Shown here in pieces: positions 38,975 to 48,004 of a DNA stretch of 64,000 nucleotides. Below the pieces are notes generated by a model. It had not been told where the DNA came from, searched no databases, and was given only the letters and a program-made list of their open reading frames with translations. The stretch's first letter is position 1; each line of letters opens with the position of its first letter. Made by a program: the position numbers and the translations under genes. This DNA comes from Flavobacteriaceae bacterium (GTDB taxonomy: Bacteria; Bacteroidota; Bacteroidia; Flavobacteriales; Flavobacteriaceae): the NCBI GenBank assembly GCA_021151665.1, contig JAGKWW010000003.1, forward strand, positions 62,001 through 126,000, in the 5' to 3' direction.

Positions 38975-39972
38975 CGTATGTTCTTTAGCCGCAGGGCAAG
39001 CTGGTTTTTCAGGTCGATAAAGCTACGGTGGTTTAGCGGAAATTCCAAAAGCACATGGCCAAGGCTCAGTACATACAGCCAGCGCAGCCCGGTGCGGTAA
39101 TCATAAAGATAAAGCGCGGCAGAAAGAATCCACACCCCGAATATGACGATGAGGCTCATGCGGCTCGTTTTGTGCCACTGTATCACAGAGGTTTTAGAAA
39201 ACCAGTTAAGGTAATGGTAGGTGTAGGCAAATGCAATGAAGCGCATCACGCGTATGCCTGCCGACGAAAAATAAAGGGCAATATCTTCGGGTGCAAAGCC
39301 ATCGGTAGGGGCGGCCGTGATGGCAGGGTGCATTCCGAACATACCCGCAAGCGCCCGGTTAAGGATCCGGAAGCCACGGTAATTGTCAGCGATATATGGC
39401 GTAGCAGGAGAGAGGACAGCCGTTGGAAGAGCCAGCAACAAAACCGTACACATCCCGAATACAATAATGGCCACTACGCCGGCTGTGCTTTTTGCCTTCA
39501 GCGCTCCCACCAGCATAAAGGCTGAGGTAAAGATAAATACATGCACGATAGAGGGCAGCAGCACATAGAACAACAGCGTGAAATGGGGGCGGTAAATTAG
39601 CCAGAGCGCAATACCTGCTACAGCTACCGCAAGGGTGAACAGGGTTTTCTTTTTCACATTGCTGAAAGCCACAAACCCCAGCGATATCCCAAATGTTATA
39701 AAAGTCAGTATCGGGATGTAAGGGCGAAACGCTGTACGCGTAAAGGTAAGTACCGAAATCACTGCAAGCAACGCAAGTATCCAGAGATAATCCCTGCGGT
39801 GGGTGGTAAAATAACCCCGCCGGTGCAGCCAGTTGATCTCTGTAAGGTAGTGCAGCGGCCCCAGAAAAGCATAAACAAACAAGAAAAGGTGAAACGGCAG
39901 CAGCAGCGCAAAGACGGCAGCGAGCACCATAAGCCCGATGTTTATCACATCTGTTTTACCCGTACCTGCCAT
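38971..39972 (-). CDS. Polytopic membrane protein with conserved-looking intramembrane His motifs
   Basis: A 333-aa protein with about nine hydrophobic segments. It contains the hydrophilic motifs GPLHYLTEINWLHRR (residues about 37-51), YTYHYLNWFSKTSVIQWHKT (around 245-264) and LGHVLLEFPLNHRSF (near 305-320), all with His next to bulky residues, as in metal-dependent membrane oxygenases. I recall these motifs in flavobacterial hypothetical proteins; a named function is not known to me. It overlaps TrmH by 4 bp and follows DUF58 by 35 bp. Confidence 0.6.
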   Translation of the reverse strand: MAGTGKTDVINIGLMVLAAVFALLLPFHLFLFVYAFLGPLHYLTEINWLHRRGYFTTHRRDYLWILALLAVISVLTFTRTAFRPYIPILTFITFGISLGFVAFSNVKKKTLFTLAVAVAGIALWLIYRPHFTLLFYVLLPSIVHVFIFTSAFMLVGALKAKSTAGVVAIIVFGMCTVLLLALPTAVLSPATPYIADNYRGFRILNRALAGMFGMHPAITAAPTDGFAPEDIALYFSSAGIRVMRFIAFAYTYHYLNWFSKTSVIQWHKTSRMSLIVIFGVWILSAALYLYDYRTGLRWLYVLSLGHVLLEFPLNHRSFIDLKNQLALRLKNIR

Positions 39973-40007
39973 GCTTAGCGTTGTTTTGGCAAAGATAACA
40001 AAGGCAG

Positions 40008-41339
40008 TTATAATATCCCGCGCGCCTTTATCTCGAGGTATTTGTTGATACTGTCCAGCGTAAGGTTTTCGGGCGTTGTAAGTACGGCGTGAATACCATA
40101 TTTGCGCAGCTCATTCACGATCAGCCTTTTTTCGAAAGCGAACTTCTCAGCAATCACTTTATCATATACTTCCTGCACGTTGGCTGCGGGCTGTTTTCGT
40201 ACCGACTCCAGTTCGGTATTCTCAAAAAACACGACCACAAGCAGGTGGCTTTTTGCTATGCCTTTCAGGTAGGGCAGCTGGCGGTGCAGGCCGTCGAGCG
40301 TTTCAAAATTGGTGTATAATAATATCAGGCTGCGTTGCGTAATGTTGCGTTTGATGTCGGCATACAACCGGCCATAATCGGTTTCAAAAAAGTTGGTCTG
40401 TACGTTGTACAAAGCTTCCAGCACCTTCTGCATCTGTCCGCTCCTGCGATCGGCATGCACGCGGTTTTCCACTTTTTTAGAGAAGGCGAACATTCCTGCC
40501 TTATCCTGCTTTTTCAGGATAACATTCGAAAGTACCAGCGTTGCATTGATGGCATAATCTAAAAGGCTCAACCCATTAAAGGGCATTTTCATGGTGCGGC
40601 CTTTATCTATAGCCATATACACGTTTTGCGAACGTTCGTCCTGAAACTGGTTTACCATAAGCTGGTTGCGCTTTGCAGTAGCATTCCAGTTGATAGTACG
40701 GATATCATCGCCCATTACGTAATCCTTAATCTGCTCAAACTCCATGGTATGCCCAAGCCTGCGTATCTTCTTAAGGCCATATTCAAACAGCCGGTTAGAA
40801 AACGCCATCAGGTCGTATTTGCGCAGCTGTATGAACGAAGGGTAGGTAGGAACCATCTGGCCTTTATCAAATATAAAACGCCTTGATAGCAGCCTCAGCG
40901 GCGATGACACGTAAATATTAAGGCTCCCGAAATGATATTCGCCGCGTTCCACCGGCCGAACGTTGTAGCCAAATGTATCGTTACCGTTGATTTTAAGGGA
41001 ACGATAAACCGAGAAATTCCGCTGCTGGAACTGGAACGGTAGCTCATCTATCACGCGGATGCTCACCGGAAAAGAGTAGGAGCTTTGAAGCTTTACCGTT
41101 ACCGGGTTCTCATCGCCGTTAGAAAGTTTTTCGGGCAGCTCGCGCGACGCCTCAAACTTTTGGTTGGTTGCAAAAAGAAGCAGCAGGTCTATCAGCGTAA
41201 AGGCAATGAAAATATAAGTGAACAGCCACATGGCGTGGTACAGCGCCGGGATGAATTGCGATACAATAAACCCTGTAACGATACCCGAAAGCACGTAAAA
41301 GAAAAAGTTATTGAGGTATATGCGCAGAAACCACTTCAT
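40008..41339 (-). CDS. DUF58 domain-containing protein
   Basis: A 443-aa protein. The N-terminus has two hydrophobic helices (YLNNFFFYVLSGIVTGFIVSQFI; MWLFTYIFIAFTLIDLLLLFA). The middle beta-rich part ends at the DUF58 core EFEQIKDYVMGDDIRTINWNATAKRN (40676-40755), the D-D-x-R-x-I-x-W motif. A von Willebrand A-like half follows (NVYMAIDKGRTMKMPF). Members pair with MoxR AAA+ ATPases. The start codon is directly adjacent to the MoxR stop, so the two are surely co-transcribed. Confidence 0.92.
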   Translation of the reverse strand: MKWFLRIYLNNFFFYVLSGIVTGFIVSQFIPALYHAMWLFTYIFIAFTLIDLLLLFATNQKFEASRELPEKLSNGDENPVTVKLQSSYSFPVSIRVIDELPFQFQQRNFSVYRSLKINGNDTFGYNVRPVERGEYHFGSLNIYVSSPLRLLSRRFIFDKGQMVPTYPSFIQLRKYDLMAFSNRLFEYGLKKIRRLGHTMEFEQIKDYVMGDDIRTINWNATAKRNQLMVNQFQDERSQNVYMAIDKGRTMKMPFNGLSLLDYAINATLVLSNVILKKQDKAGMFAFSKKVENRVHADRRSGQMQKVLEALYNVQTNFFETDYGRLYADIKRNITQRSLILLYTNFETLDGLHRQLPYLKGIAKSHLLVVVFFENTELESVRKQPAANVQEVYDKVIAEKFAFEKRLIVNELRKYGIHAVLTTPENLTLDSINKYLEIKARGIL

Positions 41340-42362
41340 TTATCGCGGTATTTCTACAGAGTCTATGATCTGCCTGATGATCTCTTTTGCAGAAAGCCCT
41401 TCCATTTCGCGCTCGGGCGCTACCACCACACGGTGCTGCAATACCGGTACTGCCGCTTCCTTAATATCGTCAGGTGTTACAAAATCGCGTCCGCGCAGGG
41501 CAGCGAAGCCTTTGGCAGCGTTCATTATCGCAATCGAAGCACGGGGTGATGCACCGAGGTAAAGGAAAGCGTTGTCGCGTGTGCCCGTAACTACGCGTGC
41601 TATATATTCCAGGAGCTGGGGTTCTATGCGTATCTGTTTTACCAGGTGCTGAAAGTTCAGGATTTGCTCGCGGCTCAGTACCGGCTTTATATTTTCAAGT
41701 TTTTCACGGTCCTGAAGCGCATTCTCACGTTGCAGTATCGCGATTTCCTCTTCCAGTTTCGGGTAATCGATAGATATTTTAAAAAGGAAACGGTCGAGCT
41801 GTGCTTCTGGCAGGCGGTAGGTACCTTCCTGTTCCACCGGGTTTTGGGTGGCAATTACCAGGAACGGCGCTTCCATTTCATAGCGGTGGCCTTCGGCAGT
41901 TATCTGGCGCTCTTCCATTACTTCAAAAAGCGCGGCCTGCGTTTTGGCAGGGGCACGGTTGATTTCGTCAATCAGGATGAAGTTCGAAAATACAGGGCCT
42001 TTTTTAAAATCGAACGATGAATTCGAAAGGTTGAACACCGATGTGCCCAGGATGTCACTCGGCATCAGGTCGGGCGTAAACTGGATGCGGCTGAACCCCA
42101 GCGAAAGCGTGCGCGAAAGCAGCTTCGCCGTAATGGTTTTCGCCACTCCCGGTACGCCTTCCAGCAGTACGTGTCCGTTAGAAAGGATGGCAACCACAAG
42201 CTGGTCTATCATTTTATGCTGGCCCACGATTACGCTGCTTATCTCGCGGCGCACGGCGTCTATTCCCTGCTGTAGGGAGGCCATATCAAGGCGGTTATTA
42301 AAATTTATATTGTCGTCCTGTGGGGCGCTGCTCTCCGGGCTTAGATCGAATGAGTCGTTCAT
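41340..42362 (-). CDS. MoxR-family AAA+ ATPase
   Basis: A 340-aa AAA+ protein of the MoxR group. GHVLLEGVPGVAKT is the Walker A, FILIDEINRAPAKTQAALFEVMEERQ the Walker B and sensor area (41895-41975), and FLVIATQNPVEQEGTYRLPEAQLDRF carries sensor 1 and the arginine-finger-type end. GASPRASIAIMNAAK is sensor 2. These ATPases act as chaperones for metal insertion or envelope-complex assembly. It overlaps the DUF4350 gene by 4 bp. Confidence 0.95.
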   Translation of the reverse strand: MNDSFDLSPESSAPQDDNINFNNRLDMASLQQGIDAVRREISSVIVGQHKMIDQLVVAILSNGHVLLEGVPGVAKTITAKLLSRTLSLGFSRIQFTPDLMPSDILGTSVFNLSNSSFDFKKGPVFSNFILIDEINRAPAKTQAALFEVMEERQITAEGHRYEMEAPFLVIATQNPVEQEGTYRLPEAQLDRFLFKISIDYPKLEEEIAILQRENALQDREKLENIKPVLSREQILNFQHLVKQIRIEPQLLEYIARVVTGTRDNAFLYLGASPRASIAIMNAAKGFAALRGRDFVTPDDIKEAAVPVLQHRVVVAPEREMEGLSAKEIIRQIIDSVEIPR

Positions 42363-43552
42363 ATCTCTAATTTTTCTATTGCTTTATTAATGTTGGTCAC
42401 GTCGGTTTCTGTACTTTCAAAACTGTTGCGGTGGCGCTTTATCAGGGTCACTACTTCCTGTATGTCTTCTATTGGGCGGCCGGTTTTCTGGTGAAGCTTC
42501 TCCACAAAATCATCGTCGAGGGCAAAGGTATCTATCATGTATACATTGCGCACTTTTTCAAGGAAGTACACGATCATTTTGGTTATAATAGCGTGGTGGC
42601 TGCCTTCCTGGTAGTAAAGGTTGCCAATGGTGCGGGTAAAATCGACCGTAGTGTTTTTTACCGGCGGAATTTCGGGGATGATGCGCTGCTTGCGTTTTGC
42701 ATTAAAGAACATAAAAATGAACACCCCGATGATGCTGAGCCACGCCGCTGTGGCAAGTGCCGGCTGCGACCAGATATACCGTAGCGGCGAGCTTGATATA
42801 CTGTTTTTATAGCGTTCTGAAAAGAAGTAAACATTTCCTTTCGGCAGATACGAAAGTACACCGGCTGCGTAGTCGGCATGGTCGCCTTTCAACAGATGAA
42901 AGTTGGAAAATGCCGCCGGCTGAAGGTGCAAAAAAAAGCTGCCTTTGCCGTGGCGCACTTTTATAAAGTTTGCGGTAGAATCCTTATCGATGTGCTGGTA
43001 GCCTAAAATCGCGGTATTTGCGGTATCGACCTTTACAAACCCTGCAAGCCCGACACCTTCCTTATAAAAATATTTTTTACTGGCCAGCTGCCTGTTATAG
43101 GGCAGCGCCAGGCGCATAGAGTCGCGCAGGTAAAAAACATCCTCTGTTTCAAGTTTCAGCGAATCGGTAAGCGTTTTGGGGAGCTGGCTCATACTCAGGA
43201 ACACCGTGTTGCCATATTCTGCAAAGTACAGCAGTTCCTGCGCGCTTTCCCTGTCAATGGTTTCACTTTCACCAACGTGCACAAAACTTCCTTTTATGCG
43301 ATAGTGGTTGTTTTCTATGTCATATTTGCTGTCAAGGAACTCGTAAGGCGTAAGCTTCATACGTTCCAGCGTATCGGCTTTAAAGAGCGCTTTCATTTCA
43401 TGATCCAGCACATACAGCCCAAGCGGTATCTTATCTTTTACTGCGTAGGTAGGGCGCCAGTCTACAGGGCGGGGGCGCGAGGCATCTATCGCGATGATAA
43501 GGCCCGCCGTGATGACGATAAGTACAATATATAGTATCAGCGTCCGGCTCAT
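42359..43552 (-). CDS. DUF4350 domain-containing membrane protein
   Basis: A 397-aa protein. An N-terminal membrane helix (TLILYIVLIVITAGLIIAI) leads to a long extracytoplasmic domain with GLYVLDHEMKALF and the GNTVFLSMSQLP element, typical of DUF4350. A second membrane helix at about 268-285 (AAWLSIIGVFIFMFF) precedes a cytoplasmic helical end (VKNTTVDFTRTIGNLYYQEGSHHAI). By family it accompanies MoxR-DUF58 operons. Exact role unknown. Confidence 0.85.
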   Translation of the reverse strand: MSRTLILYIVLIVITAGLIIAIDASRPRPVDWRPTYAVKDKIPLGLYVLDHEMKALFKADTLERMKLTPYEFLDSKYDIENNHYRIKGSFVHVGESETIDRESAQELLYFAEYGNTVFLSMSQLPKTLTDSLKLETEDVFYLRDSMRLALPYNRQLASKKYFYKEGVGLAGFVKVDTANTAILGYQHIDKDSTANFIKVRHGKGSFFLHLQPAAFSNFHLLKGDHADYAAGVLSYLPKGNVYFFSERYKNSISSSPLRYIWSQPALATAAWLSIIGVFIFMFFNAKRKQRIIPEIPPVKNTTVDFTRTIGNLYYQEGSHHAIITKMIVYFLEKVRNVYMIDTFALDDDFVEKLHQKTGRPIEDIQEVVTLIKRHRNSFESTETDVTNINKAIEKLEI

Positions 43553-44292
43553 CCTTTCAGGGTATTAATAGTTTTCAGGAACGCTTTTTCGGCCTTTGCA
43601 TACGCATCGGCATCTACTTCAAATTCGCCATACCAGCTATAGTCGTAGATATAAGAAAGGAACTCAAATTCGCGGCGCAGGCCATCATTCTTTATTTCGT
43701 AACTGTAGTCGGTATTGGTCTTGTCGGTATGCCAGGCAATAATCTCCCTGTCGGCAAGGCTCCTCAGCAGCCAAAGGTAGTAGTAGCGCACTGCCATACG
43801 GTAATTTCCCGATTGCTGTGTGGTGTTGATAAGCTTAGGGAAATCCATTCCCGCAATGTCTTCTTCGGAAATTTCGTAGCCGTCGATCTTCCTACTGCTG
43901 CGGCCAAATATCCACATACCCTCTTTGTTAAGGATGGCCCTCACGATCATGTACACCATAAAGCCAACCAGCAACACGGCTACCACGCGGATGAGGATGC
44001 CTGTCCACGAGAGGCCGTGGTCTATTTTGCCGCTGTGCCCAAAAAGGCTGTCCCATAACCTGCCCAGCCACGCCCGGAACCTTTCCCACGTGGATTGGGC
44101 TTCTGCTTTGCGTTCATAGACAAAGGCTTCGTCTTTATACCTGCTTTTCAGTCCGGCGGTAAAAGTTCGCGGGTGTTGTACTACTGTATCGGCGGCCGGC
44201 AGCATTTGCTTAAAATGTACCGAATCTGCCGTTGATGCCATAGTGGCAAACGGAGCTATAAGAAGTACGAGATATAGGATGAATCTATTCAA
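43549..44292 (-). CDS. DUF4129 domain-containing membrane protein
   Basis: A 247-aa protein: signal peptide-like N-terminus (MNRFILYLVLLIAPFATMAS), a periplasmic stretch, one membrane helix (ILIRVVAVLLVGFMVYMIVRAIL) and a cytoplasmic DUF4129 end with YRMAVRYYYLWLLRSLADREII and FEFLSYIYDYSWYGEFEVDADAYAKAEKAF (43570-43660). In the operon it probably forms a membrane complex with the DUF4350 and SpoIIM proteins. Overlaps its neighbours by 4 and 8 bp. Confidence 0.85.
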   Translation of the reverse strand: MNRFILYLVLLIAPFATMASTADSVHFKQMLPAADTVVQHPRTFTAGLKSRYKDEAFVYERKAEAQSTWERFRAWLGRLWDSLFGHSGKIDHGLSWTGILIRVVAVLLVGFMVYMIVRAILNKEGMWIFGRSSRKIDGYEISEEDIAGMDFPKLINTTQQSGNYRMAVRYYYLWLLRSLADREIIAWHTDKTNTDYSYEIKNDGLRREFEFLSYIYDYSWYGEFEVDADAYAKAEKAFLKTINTLKG

Positions 44293-45211
44293 AGTCGCGG
44301 CCTATTAGGTCAATTTCGGTTTTCTGGCCGTGGTTTTCATGCATTTCACGCCCGCTGTAGTAGATAAGGCCCTGATTGATCATGACCAGGTGGCCCAGGA
44401 TAAAGCCGAGTACTGTAGATAGTATAAAGAATACTAGCATTATCCATACCGCTGCCGGATCGAGGCTGTCGGTTCCGTCAACAAGGGAAAAGCCTATCCC
44501 GAACACGGATGAAATCATCCCTATAAGCCCCTGGATAGTATACATGATGATAAGCATTACAACAGTGCTGCCCAAATGCCCCCACGGATTGGCAAAGAAA
44601 AGCGTCCACCCGCGGCCCATAGCGGTAAAGAAACCGCTTCTGTTGGTAAGGTAGTCATAGAAGCTTAGTGCTGCCCAGGAATACAGGAATACAAAAACGC
44701 TTATGGTAACCGGTATGCCAATTATAGTCATTGCGGGTAAAAGCCCCACGATACCGATAACGGCAAATACCGGGAACATCACTAACAGGAATAATATACC
44801 ATAGAGCAAAAGGCGCCCGATGTTGCTTTTCAGCATTGAGAGTATCTGGCGCGGCTGAGCCTGCTGCCCTGTTTCGGCAAGAATCTGAGTATAAAACACC
44901 GGATAAGCGTAGTTGGCCATCATCATCAGCAATAATACCACAAAGCTTATGACGCCAATGCCTAAAAAGTATCCGAAATTATTATTGAAATAGTTTTCGA
45001 TCATGTTGGACGACTGCGGGGCCAGCGGGCCAAGCATCAGCGTTTCCGTAAAGGCGCTCCCTATCAGGTAGCCGAACAACACCAGCAGGAGCAAGAGCCA
45101 CCCGAAGGCTTTCAGGTAGGTAGCGTAATAGTTTTTTCCCTGCTCCCTGAAAAAGTTGAAGGTATCGGTTATAAGGTCATTAGCCTTGCGTTGTTTGAAA
45201 AGCTGGAACAT
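44285..45211 (-). CDS. Polytopic membrane protein (glycerophosphodiester-phosphodiesterase membrane-domain-like)
   Basis: A 308-aa protein with about six membrane helices: residues 35-55, 80-105, 135-160, 160-185, 220-245 and 255-285. Its glycine-rich spacing (FFTAMGRGWTLFFANPWGHLGST) resembles the DUF975/GPDPase membrane-domain type. No catalytic motif visible. The first 32 bp overlap the 3' end of the SpoIIM gene. Likely a transporter-like or scaffold subunit of the MoxR operon; the assignment rests on shape and context. Confidence 0.65.
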   Translation of the reverse strand: MFQLFKQRKANDLITDTFNFFREQGKNYYATYLKAFGWLLLLLVLFGYLIGSAFTETLMLGPLAPQSSNMIENYFNNNFGYFLGIGVISFVVLLLMMMANYAYPVFYTQILAETGQQAQPRQILSMLKSNIGRLLLYGILFLLVMFPVFAVIGIVGLLPAMTIIGIPVTISVFVFLYSWAALSFYDYLTNRSGFFTAMGRGWTLFFANPWGHLGSTVVMLIIMYTIQGLIGMISSVFGIGFSLVDGTDSLDPAAVWIMLVFFILSTVLGFILGHLVMINQGLIYYSGREMHENHGQKTEIDLIGRDFE

Positions 45212-46172
45212 CTTTTAGTAATTTTTTATAGACTATCCGCGGGTATACCAGAAAATAGAAGGTAATAAGCGAAAGGGTTGACAGTATAATGAAAAGGTTT
45301 AAAACCAGTGGCATATCAGGAGAGTAACGGGTTACAAATCCCTCAAGCACTCCCGCCATAAAGGTAAACGGCATGGTGGCTATCACGATCTTGATGCCAT
45401 CACGGAAGCCCATCTTGAGCGAATCGAGCCTGCTGTGGGTTTTAGGGAACAATATGCTGGCGCCCAGTATCAGCCCTGCTGCGGCTTCTATCACCATGGC
45501 AAATATTTCCATAGCCCCGTGTATCCAGATGCCGCGCACGCTGGCCCACAGCACACCATGCTCGTAAAAGAAATACTGGAATGAGCCGAGCATCACGCAG
45601 TTATAGAAAAAATAAAGCGCCGTGCCAAGCCCGCCAAAAATTCCGTAAACAAAAGACATGACACCTACTTGCAGGTTGTTTACAGTAATGCCTACAAAGC
45701 TGCCCCAGTTGTTGCCGCTTTTATATACCGCGACCGGGTTGCCCTTCTCGATGTTCTCGAGGGTCATATTTACATATTCATCACCCATAATAAGCCTCGT
45801 AAAATCCATATCATTGGCCGCCGAGATAACCCCGATAGCGGTAAAGATGAAAAACATCAGGAAGGCATAGCGTATGTAGCGGCGATGATGGTAGACAATA
45901 AGTGGGATTTCGGTCCTGAAAAAATAGACCAGCTGGTTGGTTTCCTGCCGCCGGGTCTTATATATTTTCTGGTAGATGCGCGAGGCAAGATGGTTCAGGT
46001 AAGTAACCGTCTTGCTTTTGGGGTAATAGCTTTGTGCAAACGAAAGGTCGTTTACCAAATGGATATAGAGGCTGGCAAGCTCGTCGGGATTTTTTTTCAC
46101 CCCGCCTAAAATAGCCTGCTCAAATTCGAGCCATTTTTCTTTATTTTGTTTAATAAACGCCGCCTCTCTCAT
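45180..46172 (-). CDS. Stage II sporulation protein M-like (SpoIIM) membrane protein
   Basis: A 330-aa protein. The N-terminal 100 residues are cytoplasmic and helical (MREAAFIKQNKEKWLEFEQAI). Then come about five membrane helices with the SpoIIM motifs FFIFTAIGVISAANDMDF, NLQVGVMSFVYGIFGGLGTALYFFYNCVMLGSF, and SVRGIWIHGAMEIFAMVIEAAAGLILG (45450-45530). Non-sporulating Bacteroidota carry such a gene in MoxR operons. First gene of the operon; the divergent RDD gene starts only 21 bp away. Confidence 0.88.
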   Translation of the reverse strand: MREAAFIKQNKEKWLEFEQAILGGVKKNPDELASLYIHLVNDLSFAQSYYPKSKTVTYLNHLASRIYQKIYKTRRQETNQLVYFFRTEIPLIVYHHRRYIRYAFLMFFIFTAIGVISAANDMDFTRLIMGDEYVNMTLENIEKGNPVAVYKSGNNWGSFVGITVNNLQVGVMSFVYGIFGGLGTALYFFYNCVMLGSFQYFFYEHGVLWASVRGIWIHGAMEIFAMVIEAAAGLILGASILFPKTHSRLDSLKMGFRDGIKIVIATMPFTFMAGVLEGFVTRYSPDMPLVLNLFIILSTLSLITFYFLVYPRIVYKKLLKDVPAFQTTQG

Positions 46173-46193
46173 ACAGAAGCTAAAATATAAAAT

Positions 46194-46940
46194 ATGTCAG
46201 AACTTTCGATAACCACCACACAAAATGTCAATATTAATTTTACGGCGGCCTCTGTTGGTGAGCGCATCATGGCCCATCTTCTTGATTTCGTGATACGTAT
46301 TGCGTACATCTTCGTTATTTTAATGCTTATTTTTGGGGTGTTCCCTGCTATTAGAGACGCGTTTGAAAAGCTCGACCCGTGGGCGGCCGGGGCAATTATT
46401 ACCGTACTTACCCTTCCGGTCATGCTGTATACGCTCGTACTTGAAAGCCTGTGGGAAGGGCAAACCATTGGCAAGAAAGTAGTGAAGATACGCGTAATCA
46501 AGATAGATGGCTACCAGGCATCGTTTGGTGATTATTTTATCCGGTGGGTGCTATGCGCTGTAGATGTAACGGTACTTGGCGGGCTTATCGGGCTTACTGC
46601 AATGCTTGTCAATAAAAACGTGCAGCGCCTTGGCGATATGGCGGCAGGCACGGCGGTAATTACCCTGAAAAGTAAGATAACCATAAACCATACTATATTG
46701 CGCGAGCTTGAAGATACATACGTGCCGGTTTATTCGATGGTCATTAAGCTGAGCGACAATGATATGCGCATCATTAAGGAAACGTATGAAACCAGCCTGA
46801 AGTCGGCGGACTTCGCTATGATGGAAAAGCTGCAGGGCAAGATAGAGGCGGTAACGGGTATAAAATCTACCTCCCGCAATGCTACCGCCTTTGTAGATAC
46901 TATTATTAAAGACTACAACTACTATACCCAGCGCATGTAA
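46194..46940 (+). CDS. RDD-family membrane protein
   Basis: A 248-aa protein. Membrane helices at about 36-55 and 62-82, the RDD hallmark Arg-Asp-like elements (AHLLDFVIRIAYI and TIGKKVVKIRVIKIDGYQASFGDYFIRWVL), and NKNVQRLGDMAAGTAVI are all present. The C-terminal 90 residues are cytoplasmic and helical. RDD proteins have been linked to sodium or solute transport, but context with MoxR/SpoIIM is the stronger clue. The next gene's ATG shares one base with its TAA. Confidence 0.88.
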   Translation: MSELSITTTQNVNINFTAASVGERIMAHLLDFVIRIAYIFVILMLIFGVFPAIRDAFEKLDPWAAGAIITVLTLPVMLYTLVLESLWEGQTIGKKVVKIRVIKIDGYQASFGDYFIRWVLCAVDVTVLGGLIGLTAMLVNKNVQRLGDMAAGTAVITLKSKITINHTILRELEDTYVPVYSMVIKLSDNDMRIIKETYETSLKSADFAMMEKLQGKIEAVTGIKSTSRNATAFVDTIIKDYNYYTQRM

Positions 46941-47545
46941 TGTTTTACCTCCTTGATATATTAGGTACTATGGCGTTTGCCATATCCGGGGCGCTGACAG
47001 CGTTCTCTAAGCGTATGGATGCATTTGGTGTGCTGGTTATTGCCTTCGCCACGGCGGTAGGAGGGGGCACCCTGCGGGACGTGCTCATTGGCCGCACGCC
47101 GGTAGGGTGGATGCAAGACCTTAACTACGTGTACTTTATCCTTGCGGGATATGCGATTGCGCTGATTTTCCGGAAAAAGCTCGACAAACTGCGCATCTCA
47201 CTCTTCCTGTTCGATACCATTGGCCTCGGGGTATTTACGCTGATAGGATTGGAGCGCGGCCTTCTGGCGGGGCTACATCCGGTTATCTGTGTTGCCCTGG
47301 GTACCATGACCGCCTGTTTTGGCGGCGTGATTCGCGACATCCTGTGCAACGAGATACCCATCATCTTCGGGCGCGGCGTTCTGTATGCCACGATCTGCAT
47401 CGCCGGCGGCGCTATCTTCTTCCTCCTGCGCATGCTGCCCATCAGCCAGGATATGCTGTACGTACTTACCTCGGGTATTATCATTTGCCTGCGGCTCCTG
47501 GCAGTAAAGTTCAGGTGGCGGCTTAAGCCCCTGGGGCATTACTAA
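46940..47545 (+). CDS. TRIC-type cation channel family protein (YadS/UPF0126-like)
   Basis: A 201-aa membrane protein with the internal two-fold repeat of this family. Repeat 1 has AISGALTAFSKRMDAFGVLVIAFATAVGGGTLRDVLIG and repeat 2 LGVFTLIGLERGLLAGLHPVICVALGTMTACFGGVIRDILCNEIP; both carry the GGGxxRDxL/ GGxxRDIL motif (47050-47090 and 47320-47350). About seven helices. Bacterial relatives are trimeric cation channels. Translation is coupled to RDD (TAATG). A hairpin terminator follows. Confidence 0.9.
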   Translation: MFYLLDILGTMAFAISGALTAFSKRMDAFGVLVIAFATAVGGGTLRDVLIGRTPVGWMQDLNYVYFILAGYAIALIFRKKLDKLRISLFLFDTIGLGVFTLIGLERGLLAGLHPVICVALGTMTACFGGVIRDILCNEIPIIFGRGVLYATICIAGGAIFFLLRMLPISQDMLYVLTSGIIICLRLLAVKFRWRLKPLGHY

Positions 47546-47555
47546 ATTTTCATTA

Positions 47556-47582
47556 AAAATACCGATTGTTGGGTATTTTCTG
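47556..47582 (+). terminator. Intrinsic terminator after the channel gene
   Basis: Stem AAAATACC / GGTATTTT, loop GATTGTTG, followed by TCTGTTT. A weak T tail but a clear stem 11 bp after the stop codon. Confidence 0.6.
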
Positions 47583-47631
47583 TTTAAAAAATGTTAAATA
47601 ATTTTATAGAAATTACATAACCAACATTTTT

Positions 47632-47973
47632 ATGAAAAAAATCTACACCTTGTTGTTTGCGCTTACGCTTAGCGCATTTGCTGTTGTGTCGTGTTCTGAC
47701 GACGAAGATCCGGCCCCGGTAGTTACTACGGGCGATGTGAGTTTTTGGAACGATGACAGCTCGGTAGGCAACATTACCGTTGCAGTTGCCGGAAGGACTG
47801 CAACGGTTACAGCCAACGTGAACCCGTCGGAATGCGGGCAGAGCGGCTGCGCTAACTTTAACCTTGATGCCGGCACGTACAGCTTCACAGCCTCTTCCAC
47901 CACAGGGGAAACATGGAGCGGATCGTGCAACGTATCGGCAGGAGGGTGCCTCAGGTTCCACCTGACCAACTAA
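47632..47973 (+). CDS. Small lipoprotein
   Basis: A 113-aa protein with a type II signal peptide (KKIYTLLFALTLSAFAVVSC; the Cys at residue 21 is the lipidation site, followed by SDDEDP). This acidic stretch after Cys is like Bacteroidota surface-export signals (LES). The mature domain is short and beta-rich with four cysteines (SECGQSGCANF; GSCNVSAGGCLRF) that may form two disulphides. No family recognised. Probably at the outer-membrane surface. Confidence 0.75.
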   Translation: MKKIYTLLFALTLSAFAVVSCSDDEDPAPVVTTGDVSFWNDDSSVGNITVAVAGRTATVTANVNPSECGQSGCANFNLDAGTYSFTASSTTGETWSGSCNVSAGGCLRFHLTN

Positions 47974-47979
47974 CCAACG

Positions 47980-48004
47980 AAAGCGGCTTTTGGCCGCTTT
48001 TTTT
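47980..48004 (+). terminator. Intrinsic terminator (usable in both directions)
   Basis: Stem AAAGCGGC / GCCGCTTT, loop TTTTG, then TTTT. It ends the lipoprotein gene and touches the stop codon of the convergent gene at 48003. Confidence 0.8.
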
